A stretch of DNA of 17,315 bases, taken from an uncultured Eubacteriales bacterium (lineage in GTDB: Bacteria; Bacillota; Clostridia; Christensenellales; UBA1242). The translations under genes and the position numbers were made by a program. The DNA lies in contig CADBPU010000050.1 of assembly GCA_902796635.1 (NCBI GenBank), positions 1 to 17,315 of the forward strand, read 5' to 3'. Below are positions 4,970 through 11,223 of this stretch, in pieces; the first letter of the stretch is position 1; the number at the start of each line of letters is the position of its first letter. The notes beneath the pieces were generated by a model, which saw only the letters and a program-made list of their open reading frames with translations, had not been told where the DNA came from and ran no database searches.

Positions 4970-6265
4970 ATGAACAACAAAAAAATTGAAATTAGAAATT
5001 TGAAAGGCACTTGTGATTTTGCGCCAGAAAAACAAATGATAAGAAATCAAATTATTGATGTACTTAAAACTAATTTTGCAAAGTATGGCTATTTGCCACT
5101 TGAAACACCTATCTTAAATGAGTTTGATTTGCTTAAATACAAATATGAAGATGGCGCTGAAATTTTGAGTGAGATTTACAAATTGACTGACCAAGGTAAA
5201 AGAGACTTGGGACTTCGATACGATTTGACAATACCATTTTGCAAATTTATTGCACTTAACAAAGATTTAACTATGCCTTTTAGAAGATACGAAATTGGCA
5301 AAGTTTTTAGAGATGGCCCAGTAAAAGCAGGCAGAGCAAGAGAGTTTTCTCAATGTGATGTTGACGTTGTTGGTGTTGATGGTAGATTTGTTGAAGTTGA
5401 ACAAATGCAACTTGTTGCAAATGTTTTTAATCAACTTGATATAGATATTGAAATCAAGTGGAATAACAGAAAACTTATGGTTGGTCTTTTGGAAAAGTTT
5501 GGATTGAAGGACGAAAAAGTTGATGAAGCAGTCAGTTTACTAGATAGAATTGAAAAAATTTCAAGAAAAGAACTTGTTGAAGAATTTGAAAAGATTGGTA
5601 TAAATGAGCAAAAAGTTGATGAAATTTTGACAGAGTTTTCAAAAGATTTGCAAGAATATGTTGAAAAGTATAAAAGCACTGAAAATATTAATTTGCAACA
5701 AGGTGTTGCCGAATGTGTTGAATTGCAAAAAATAATAAACAAAGTTGGGCTTGAAAATGTTTGTAAATTCAGTCCAAAACTTGCAAGGGGATTAAGTATT
5801 TACACAGGAACAGTATTTGAGTTTTTTGACAGAGAAAAAAGAATAACATCATCTCTCGGTGGTGGTGGCAGATATAATAAAATAATAACTGGCTTTATGG
5901 ATAATGGCATAGAATATCCAGCAGTGGGTCTTAGTTTTGGAATGGAACCAATTTATTATATTTTATCTCAAAACAAAACAGAAAGCATGGTTGATGTTTT
6001 GGTTGTGCCTATGAATACCGAAATAGAGTGCATGCAACTTGCAGAGAGTTTGAGAAAAGTTGGTGCAAGGGTTGTTGTTGAACTTTCTGGCAGACGAGTA
6101 AAAAAAGCATTTGATTATGCAAACAAACTTGGCATAAAATATGTTATGGTTGTTGGAGAAGACGAACTTGCGTCTCAATTATATTCAATCAAAGATATGG
6201 AAAAGGGCGAGCAAGAAAACCTAAAATTAGAAGAAATTTTACAAAAATTAGCAAAAAAAGCATAA
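4970..6265 (+). CDS. hisS: histidyl-tRNA synthetase
   Basis: Class II synthetase that charges tRNA-His. Motif 1 is around YLPLETPILNE (41-51). Motif 2 runs from FRRYEIGKVFRDGP to REFSQCDVD (104-131). The HisRS-specific histidine A motif is LARGLSIYTG (271-280), and motif 3 lies in AVGLSFGMEPI (318-328), just after the glycine-rich SSLGGGGRYNK. The anticodon-binding domain fills 341-431. The 431-aa length is typical. The ATG at 4970 has AGGGGAA nine to four bases upstream. The gene is alone on this strand between the tRNA block and the next gene at 6329. I see no clear terminator after the stop, so some read-through into 6329 is possible. Confidence 0.95.
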   Translation: MNNKKIEIRNLKGTCDFAPEKQMIRNQIIDVLKTNFAKYGYLPLETPILNEFDLLKYKYEDGAEILSEIYKLTDQGKRDLGLRYDLTIPFCKFIALNKDLTMPFRRYEIGKVFRDGPVKAGRAREFSQCDVDVVGVDGRFVEVEQMQLVANVFNQLDIDIEIKWNNRKLMVGLLEKFGLKDEKVDEAVSLLDRIEKISRKELVEEFEKIGINEQKVDEILTEFSKDLQEYVEKYKSTENINLQQGVAECVELQKIINKVGLENVCKFSPKLARGLSIYTGTVFEFFDREKRITSSLGGGGRYNKIITGFMDNGIEYPAVGLSFGMEPIYYILSQNKTESMVDVLVVPMNTEIECMQLAESLRKVGARVVVELSGRRVKKAFDYANKLGIKYVMVVGEDELASQLYSIKDMEKGEQENLKLEEILQKLAKKA

Positions 6266-6277
6266 AAAACAATAGAA

Positions 6278-6306
6278 TTGAACAAAAAATGTATATTTTT
6301 AATAAT
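6278..6306 (+). promoter_or_regulatory. possible promoter of the gene at 6329
   Basis: TTGAAC (6278-6283), a 17-base spacer and AATAAT (6301-6306), a weak -10 box. Predicted +1 is near 6313, just ahead of the ribosome binding site AGGAGGT (6318-6324). Confidence 0.4.
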
Positions 6307-6328
6307 ATTCTATGTTTAGGAGGTATTT

Positions 6329-7204
6329 ATGCCATCAGGTTCTCATGGCGGCGGTGGCGGTGGTGGCCACTTTGGCGGTGGCGGTTTTGGTGGAAGCCAT
6401 TTTGGTGGTGGAAGTGAAGGAAGCCACTTTGGCGGAAGTTATTATCATGGTCCCAGACGTCCGGGCAGAGCTCCAATAGTATTTCATTACTTTTATTGGG
6501 GCGGAACAAGATATGTTATAGAAAACGATGATAGAGCAAAAATAAGGTCAAAGATTTTTTCTGCCGTTGCAGTATTTTTCATTATGCTCTGCTGTTTGTT
6601 TGTTATCTTTGCGTCTATTTCTAATGTAAATAAAATCAAAAAAGATTATTTATATTATCAAGATATGATTGCATATGCAGAAGAACACCCTGACTATATG
6701 ATAACTGGAAAAATTCAAACAAAATATTATAATGAAGATGCTGGAAAATGGTATTTGACATATTACTTTTACACGGCAGAAGATGTGCGAGTTGATGGCT
6801 ACACATTTTCTATTTATAGTGATGCCGAAATTTCGCATTTTCACTCTGGCGATGATATACAACTTGCTGTTGATAGTATACCATTGACGACAGAAACAGA
6901 TAGTATTAATTATGATTACAAAAACACAACATTGTGGGATGATGGAGAGTACACAAATGCTGTGTCAGGTATTGCAATCCCTGTTGTGGTTGAAATTGCA
7001 CTTTTGGGTGTTATGGTATTTTTGATAATATCAGTTGTCAAAGATTACAAAAAACTTGTAAAGAAAGTTGACGAGAATGGAAATGCAGAAATAAAGTATA
7101 AATATATTTGCACATATTGTGGTGGAAAACTAACAGAAGACGACAAATCTTGCCCACATTGTGGCTCAAGTACAATAGAAACGATTGTTGAAAAAAATAA
7201 ATAA
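6329..7204 (+). CDS. membrane protein with Gly/His-rich head and C-terminal zinc ribbon
   Basis: An unrecognised 291-aa protein. Residues 3-45 are almost all Gly, Ser, His and Phe in HFGGG/GSHFGG units. A polar segment leads to membrane helix 1 (about 75-98), then a Tyr-rich segment of about 115 residues (99-212), membrane helix 2 (about 212-237), a short linker and a zinc ribbon, CTYCGGK...SCPHCGS (C261, C264, C275, C278). With both ends in the cytosol, the middle segment would lie outside the cell; that topology is inference. The ribosome binding site AGGAGGT with a 5-base spacer fixes the start. It follows hisS by 63 bases and ends at a bidirectional terminator facing the next, opposing gene. 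The role is unknown; the His-rich repeats and Cys4 ribbon suggest metal binding. Confidence 0.85.
   Translation: MPSGSHGGGGGGGHFGGGGFGGSHFGGGSEGSHFGGSYYHGPRRPGRAPIVFHYFYWGGTRYVIENDDRAKIRSKIFSAVAVFFIMLCCLFVIFASISNVNKIKKDYLYYQDMIAYAEEHPDYMITGKIQTKYYNEDAGKWYLTYYFYTAEDVRVDGYTFSIYSDAEISHFHSGDDIQLAVDSIPLTTETDSINYDYKNTTLWDDGEYTNAVSGIAIPVVVEIALLGVMVFLIISVVKDYKKLVKKVDENGNAEIKYKYICTYCGGKLTEDDKSCPHCGSSTIETIVEKNK
6341..6440 (+). repeat. imperfect in-gene repeats encoding Gly/His-rich units
   Basis: Repeated GGTGGC-like triplets and near-identical units such as GGAAGCCACTTTGGCGG (6419-6435) and GGAAGCCATTTTGGTGG (6392-6408). They are strongly GC-rich against the genome background. Slippage-prone DNA of this kind often varies in length between strains. 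Confidence 0.7.
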
Positions 7205-7232
7205 AAATATAAAATTTTTGCAAAAAAATAAT

Positions 7233-7270
7233 AAAAAAAGCGAATTTTTCATAATTTTTCGCTTTTTTTT
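7233..7270. terminator. bidirectional terminator between convergent genes
   Basis: 12-bp stem (7233-7244 with 7258-7269) with core GCGAA/TTCGC, an A run on the left and a T run on the right (7263-7270). It serves the gene at 6329 on the plus strand and the phosphatase at 7282 on the minus strand. Confidence 0.8.
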
Positions 7271-7281
7271 TGCACTTTTTA

Positions 7282-7932
7282 CTATTTCTCTATTTTATAA
7301 ATTGAACTTTTATCAAAATCGTTTTGGTTATTTCTTTCAATCAATCTCACTTCACAGTTATTCATAAATGGCTCTTCATTAAACCACTCTGGGCTATAAT
7401 TAAAATATGCCATTTGCAAACATTTCAAAAATGCGCCATGTGATACTATAAAAATACTATCATCATTTTTCACGTCTTTCAAAAGCAAATTCAAAAATAG
7501 TTTTGCTCTAACATAAACATCAAAATTGCTTTCACCCAAAGGAAACTTTGTGTAAAAATTGCCACCATGTTCATACATCCAATTTTGGAATTCAAAAGCA
7601 TCTTTATATTTTTCTCTTTCTTCAAAAGTTTTATTATCAAAAAGTCCAAATTGTCTTTCAATCAAAAGTGTTTCTTCTTTTATGGCTTGTATATTGAGAT
7701 ACGTGTTGATTATTTTTGCGGTTTGTCTTGTTCTTTCAAATGGGCTAACTAAAATTTTTGCATTTTTCAAATCAATTTTATTTTCTTTGCAATATTCTAT
7801 CAAAAATTCCCCACATTTTTTTGCATCATCTTTGCCTTTGTTTGTAAGTGGAACATTAAAATCAGGATAGTTTTCAAAATTTGTAAACACATTTTGTGTA
7901 CTTTCCCCATGTCTTATCAAAAATATTTTCAT
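7282..7932 (-). CDS. histidine phosphatase superfamily protein (phosphoglycerate-mutase-like)
   Basis: A 216-aa branch-1 histidine phosphatase. The catalytic phospho-accepting His is H8 in FLIRHGEST, with R7 beside it. R67 lies in SPFERTRQTA, the likely proton donor E92 in LLIERQFG, and the second catalytic His H165 in VSHGAF. The insert around EFQNWMYEHGGNFYTKFPLGES places it with small broad-specificity phosphatases rather than glycolytic mutase, which usually has LRRSYD and WYRT motifs that are absent here. The substrate is unknown. It is a single-gene unit. TATAAT at 7952-7947 predicts +1 near 7940, only 8 bases before the ATG, and no Shine-Dalgarno sequence is present. No good -35 box was found (TTGACT at 7979-7974 is 21 bases away). 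Confidence 0.88.
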   Translation of the reverse strand: MKIFLIRHGESTQNVFTNFENYPDFNVPLTNKGKDDAKKCGEFLIEYCKENKIDLKNAKILVSPFERTRQTAKIINTYLNIQAIKEETLLIERQFGLFDNKTFEEREKYKDAFEFQNWMYEHGGNFYTKFPLGESNFDVYVRAKLFLNLLLKDVKNDDSIFIVSHGAFLKCLQMAYFNYSPEWFNEEPFMNNCEVRLIERNNQNDFDKSSIYKIEK

Positions 7933-8077
7933 ATAATTATCTTATCATTATATGCTTTAATTAGCAACAAAATAGTCAATTTATTTTTATTTGTTTCATA
8001 ATTTATAAATGTGCTTTTGTAAAAATTAATTATATTCATATATAGGTGAATTGCAGTAAAAACTAAACTTTCTAAAA

Positions 8078-8113
8078 TTGACTATTGACTTTGTATATAA
8101 AAAGTTGTATTAT
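8078..8113 (+). promoter_or_regulatory. sigma-A promoter of the HAD-hicB-hicA operon
   Basis: TTGACT (8085-8090), a 17-base spacer and TATTAT (8108-8113); an overlapping TATAAT is at 8111-8116. A second TTGAC sits 7 bases upstream (8078-8082). The 16 bases at 8074-8089 are identical to 223-238. Confidence 0.7.
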
Positions 8114-8133
8114 AATTATACAAAGGAGAATTT

Positions 8134-8976
8134 ATGAAACCAACAAAAGTTGCACTAGTTTATGATTTTGATAAGACATTATCAACAGATGACATGCAGG
8201 CATTTGGATTTATTCAAGGTCTTGGCATGGAAGTTAATGATTTTTGGGGAGATTGTGGAAATTTTAGTAAATCCAATAAGTGCGAAAATATTTTGACTTA
8301 TATGTACCTTATGGTTAAATATTCAAAAGAAAAAAACAAACCAATCACCAAAGAATATTTGAAATCTTGTGGTAAACAAGTAAAGTTTTTTGAAGGGGTG
8401 AAGGATTGGTTTGATAGAATCAATGAATACGGCAAAAAATTGGGGATAGAAGTTGAACACTATGTTATTTCAAGTGGTCTAAAAGAAATTATTGAAGGCA
8501 CAGAAATTGCAGACAAATTTAAGGAAATCTATGCAGGATATTTTGTCTATGAAAATGGAGTTCCTGTTTGGCCAGCACTTTCACTTAACTACACAAACAA
8601 AACACAATATTTATATAGAATAAACAAAGGTTGCTTGGACGTTTTGGATAGGTCTGTAAATGAAGAAATGAGCCACAGCAAAAGGCCAATTCCATTTACA
8701 AATATAATATATATTGGAGATAGCGAAACAGACATCCCTTGCATGAGACTAATTTATAAATATGGTGGCACCGCTGTTGGACTATATCAACCAAACACAA
8801 AAAACGAATTGTATCTTAGAGATTTGCTTTCAAGAAATCGTATTAGTTTTGTTGCAAAAGCAGATTATAGAGATGGCGGAGAGCTTGACAAAGTTGTAAA
8901 AAGTGTTATAAAAAATGTAAAAACGAGAACAGAACTTGATGAAATAAATAAAGAACAAAAAGATTTGGGTTTGTAA
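8134..8976 (+). CDS. HAD-superfamily phosphatase (phosphoserine-phosphatase-like)
   Basis: A 280-aa haloacid-dehalogenase-fold hydrolase. Motif I is DFDKTLS (nucleophile D11, acid/base D13), motif II is VISSG (S113 or S114), and the motif III Lys is probably K156 or K165. Motif IV is GDSETDIP (G195, D196, D200), with magnesium-binding acids. The large helical cap between motifs I and II (about 18-90) resembles C1-cap enzymes such as phosphoserine phosphatase, but a Ser pathway is not implied by the neighbours. The substrate is unknown. The ATG at 8134 has AAAGGAGA at 8122-8129. It is the first gene of a three-gene operon, 19 bases ahead of the hicB-like antitoxin. Confidence 0.88.
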   Translation: MKPTKVALVYDFDKTLSTDDMQAFGFIQGLGMEVNDFWGDCGNFSKSNKCENILTYMYLMVKYSKEKNKPITKEYLKSCGKQVKFFEGVKDWFDRINEYGKKLGIEVEHYVISSGLKEIIEGTEIADKFKEIYAGYFVYENGVPVWPALSLNYTNKTQYLYRINKGCLDVLDRSVNEEMSHSKRPIPFTNIIYIGDSETDIPCMRLIYKYGGTAVGLYQPNTKNELYLRDLLSRNRISFVAKADYRDGGELDKVVKSVIKNVKTRTELDEINKEQKDLGL

Positions 8977-8995
8977 TTTAATTTTTGGAGGCAGT

Positions 8996-9241
8996 ATGAA
9001 ATATTCTTTTCCAGCAATTTTTAGAGTTGATAAAGAAGATAGCAGATATATCAATGTCATTTTCCCTGATATATTTGGCGCTGTTACTTTTGGTGAAGGT
9101 ATTGAAAATGCTAGATATATGGCAAAAGATTTACTTGTTGCGATGGAAGATGAATTAAAAATATCTGTTCCAACCAGTTTGAAAGAAACACAAAAAAATT
9201 TTCCTGATGATATTGTTGAATTGGTGGAGGTAGAATTATAA
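8996..9241 (+). CDS. hicB: HicB-family antitoxin, short form
   Basis: An 81-aa protein with the HicB partial RNase-H-like fold: FPAIFRVDKED, then INVIFPDIFGAVTFGEGIENA, then a helix MAKDLLVAMEDEL. HicB proteins neutralise HicA mRNA-cleaving toxins and usually carry a C-terminal helix-turn-helix or ribbon-helix-helix domain for autoregulation. This protein ends about where that domain would begin, so it appears to lack one. Ribosome binding site GGAGG (8987-8991) is strong. Its stop TAA (9239-9241) overlaps the ATG of the toxin gene by one base, so translation is probably coupled. Antitoxin-first order is the reverse of the classic hicAB order but known in the family. Confidence 0.85.
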   Translation: MKYSFPAIFRVDKEDSRYINVIFPDIFGAVTFGEGIENARYMAKDLLVAMEDELKISVPTSLKETQKNFPDDIVELVEVEL

Positions 9242-9672
9242 TGGCAAAATACAAGTTTAAGGATATTGAGAGAGCATTGAACGCAACTAATTTTTTTGAA
9301 GTTAAAAATAATGGCGGTAGCCATCAGGTATACAAAAACAATGTTTTAGGATTATCACAGCCAATACCTAAACACAGTAGTGATGAAGTTAAAATTGGAA
9401 CTGCTGAATCTATTTTGGATTATGTCATCTTAGCTGCCAGAATACAAAATATAAATATAGTCCATGATAGATATAAATTGACTGATGATGAAAAAAATTA
9501 TATTATAAAAAGACATGCAGAAATTAAAAATAATATTGTTGCTTTGATACCAGCAGATATAAGAAAACAACAACACATAGAAACTTTTGAAGAAGGACAA
9601 AAGTATATAAATGACCTTGCAGAAAAGCACAAAATATTTGTTAAAAATTGTGATAATAATATGAAAATGTAA
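9241..9672 (+). CDS. hicA: HicA-like mRNA interferase toxin with C-terminal extension
   Basis: The first 68 or so residues follow the HicA double-stranded-RNA-binding-like fold: KFKDIERALNATNFFEVKNN, then GGSHQVYKN with the expected catalytic His (H28), then QPIPKHSSDEVKIGTAESIL. HicA toxins are usually 60-90 aa; this protein is 143 aa. Residues 69-143 form an extra, charged, largely helical region (KLTDDEKNYIIKRHAE and ETFEEGQKYINDLAEKHK) that I do not recognise. It might supply the DNA-binding or partner-binding function missing from the short HicB; that is inference. The start is set by the TAATG overlap with hicB. It is the last gene of the HAD-hicB-hicA unit, and a perfect terminator overlaps its stop codon. 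Confidence 0.82.
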   Translation: MAKYKFKDIERALNATNFFEVKNNGGSHQVYKNNVLGLSQPIPKHSSDEVKIGTAESILDYVILAARIQNINIVHDRYKLTDDEKNYIIKRHAEIKNNIVALIPADIRKQQHIETFEEGQKYINDLAEKHKIFVKNCDNNMKM

Positions 9673-9700
9673 AAAATCTTGGAAAAATCCAAGATTTTTT
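9671..9700. terminator. bidirectional terminator between hicA and proS
   Basis: Perfect 13-bp stem AAAAAATCTTGGA/TCCAAGATTTTTT (9671-9683, 9688-9700) with loop AAAA. The left arm starts inside the hicA stop codon. T runs exist on both strands, fitting the convergent proS gene that ends at 9748. Confidence 0.9.
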
Positions 9701-9747
9701 AATGTTTTTTGCTAAATATTTGATTATTTTTATATTTTTTTGCAAAA

Positions 9748-11046
9748 TTAAAGTTTTTTCTTTGCTACTTCTTTGCAACAATCAACAAAATCTTCCAATA
9801 TAATTTGTCGTTTTTCGCCTGTTTTGTTATCTTCTATTTCAAGAATTTCATCATCAAGACTTCTTCCAAATACAACAGTGTAAGGTGTTCCACAAATTTT
9901 GCTATCTTTTATTTTCATGCCAATTGAAGCATCTTTTCTATCATCAAAAAGTATTGAAACGCCTTGCTCTTGAAGTTTGTTGTAAATTTTTTCTGCATAT
10001 TCTGTTTTTGATTCGTCATCGTTTTTTGTTACAAAGTAGAAAGTGTATGGTGAGAGTTCAACAGGCAAAGCAATTCCTTCAAACTTGCCGTCTTTTTTTA
10101 TTATAGAATTTTCATATATGAGTGCAAGTGTTCTACTAACTCCAATGCCATAGCAACCCATAACATATGGTTTTTGCTTTCCATCATCATCAACAAAATA
10201 GCCATTCATTGTGCTTGAATATTTGTCGCCAAGTTGGAAGATGTGTCCAAGTTCAACAGTTCTTTTTTGTGAAAGTTTGTCAAAGTTGTTTATTCCATAG
10301 TTTTCACTCAAATATTGTTGCCAGTCATTTCGCTCCAAGAGTTCGCTATTAAATGCTTTGCCGCTTATTTCGTCATAATAAACAACATCTTCGCCAATAT
10401 CTGAAATTGTCATAAATTCTTCACTTTTTGCTCCACCAATTGCGCCACTATCGGCACCAACAGGAATAACAGGTATGCCGAGTTTTTTGAAAATTTCAAA
10501 GTAGGCGTCTCTCATATTTTGATATTCTTTTTCAAGTTCTGCTTTGTTTCTACCAAAAGAGTAGGCGTCCATCATATCAAAACTTTTGCCACGAAGAAGA
10601 AATCCCCTTGCTCTTATTTCATTTCTAAATTTTGCACCAATTTGAAAATAGTTTACAGGCAAATGTTTGTATGTTTTTAGTCTTGCTCTTGCATAGGCAA
10701 CAACTGCTTCTTCTGCTGTTGGAGCCAAACAATAGTTTCCGTTTTTTGTTAATGACCTAAACATAACACCACCATCAACATAGTGTTTTAGACGTCCACT
10801 TTCTTCCCAAATTTGCTCTGGTTGAAGGAGTGGAAGTGATAACTCACTCGCGCCATGTTTTGTAAGAGTTTCACAAATGATTTGATTTATCTTTTTTTCA
10901 AGCAAAAAAGGAATATGTCCAAAAGCATAAATTCCACTTGTGTATTGATATAGTTGACCCGTTTGCACAAGCATGTCTTGCACAGGAAATTGCTCGTCCA
11001 ACTTTTCTAATTTTTTTGATATAAGTCCAATACTTGATACTTTCAT
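9748..11046 (-). CDS. proS: prolyl-tRNA synthetase, short form without editing insertion
   Basis: A 432-aa class II synthetase charging tRNA-Pro. Motif 2 is FRNEIRARGF (141-150) followed by LRGKSFDMMDAYSF. ADSGAIGGAKSEEFM (198-212) and GHIFQLGDKYS (267-277) are ProRS signatures, and motif 3 is GCYGIGVSR (297-305). The C-terminal anticodon-binding domain is present. In standard bacterial ProRS (about 570 aa) an editing domain of roughly 180 residues sits between the last two signatures; here only about 55 residues separate them. Hydrolysis of Ala-tRNA-Pro would therefore need a free-standing editing protein. The start is ATG 11046, with TTGGAGA just upstream. An in-frame ATG at 11070 lies ahead of the predicted +1 (about 11068), so it is rejected. 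Confidence 0.95.
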   Translation of the reverse strand: MKVSSIGLISKKLEKLDEQFPVQDMLVQTGQLYQYTSGIYAFGHIPFLLEKKINQIICETLTKHGASELSLPLLQPEQIWEESGRLKHYVDGGVMFRSLTKNGNYCLAPTAEEAVVAYARARLKTYKHLPVNYFQIGAKFRNEIRARGFLLRGKSFDMMDAYSFGRNKAELEKEYQNMRDAYFEIFKKLGIPVIPVGADSGAIGGAKSEEFMTISDIGEDVVYYDEISGKAFNSELLERNDWQQYLSENYGINNFDKLSQKRTVELGHIFQLGDKYSSTMNGYFVDDDGKQKPYVMGCYGIGVSRTLALIYENSIIKKDGKFEGIALPVELSPYTFYFVTKNDDESKTEYAEKIYNKLQEQGVSILFDDRKDASIGMKIKDSKICGTPYTVVFGRSLDDEILEIEDNKTGEKRQIILEDFVDCCKEVAKKKL

Positions 11047-11074
11047 AAATTCTCCAATATTTTTTTGCAATCAT

Positions 11075-11103
11075 ATTTTACATTGATTTTGCTTAAATGT
11101 CAA
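11075..11103 (-). promoter_or_regulatory. sigma-A promoter of proS
   Basis: On the minus strand: TTGACA (11103-11098), exactly 17 bases, and TAAAAT (11080-11075). Predicted +1 is near 11068, a leader of about 22 bases with a good ribosome binding site and no room for a T-box. Confidence 0.8.
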
Positions 11104-11161
11104 CAAAGTGAAATTTATTGTTATGATTATTTGCTCAGTTAATATAATTTTTAATAATTAT

Positions 11162-11190
11162 TTGATTATTTATTTATATTGTGCTATTAT
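11162..11190 (+). promoter_or_regulatory. sigma-A promoter of valS
   Basis: TTGATT (11162-11167), a 17-base spacer and TATTAT (11185-11190), with extended TGC (11182-11184). Predicted +1 is near 11197. It is divergent from the proS promoter. Confidence 0.75.
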
Positions 11191-11223
11191 AGTACACGTA
11201 GATTTTATAACGGAGATTGTACA

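Noticed and set aside
8830..9324. Minus-strand open frame across the HAD-hicB-hicA junctions
   Set aside because: It spans three plus-strand genes with good start signals and its product is low-complexity.
11179..11223. Upstream ATG start for valS at 11179
   Set aside because: It lies inside the spacer of the predicted promoter, upstream of the expected transcription start; ATG 11224 has a ribosome binding site.
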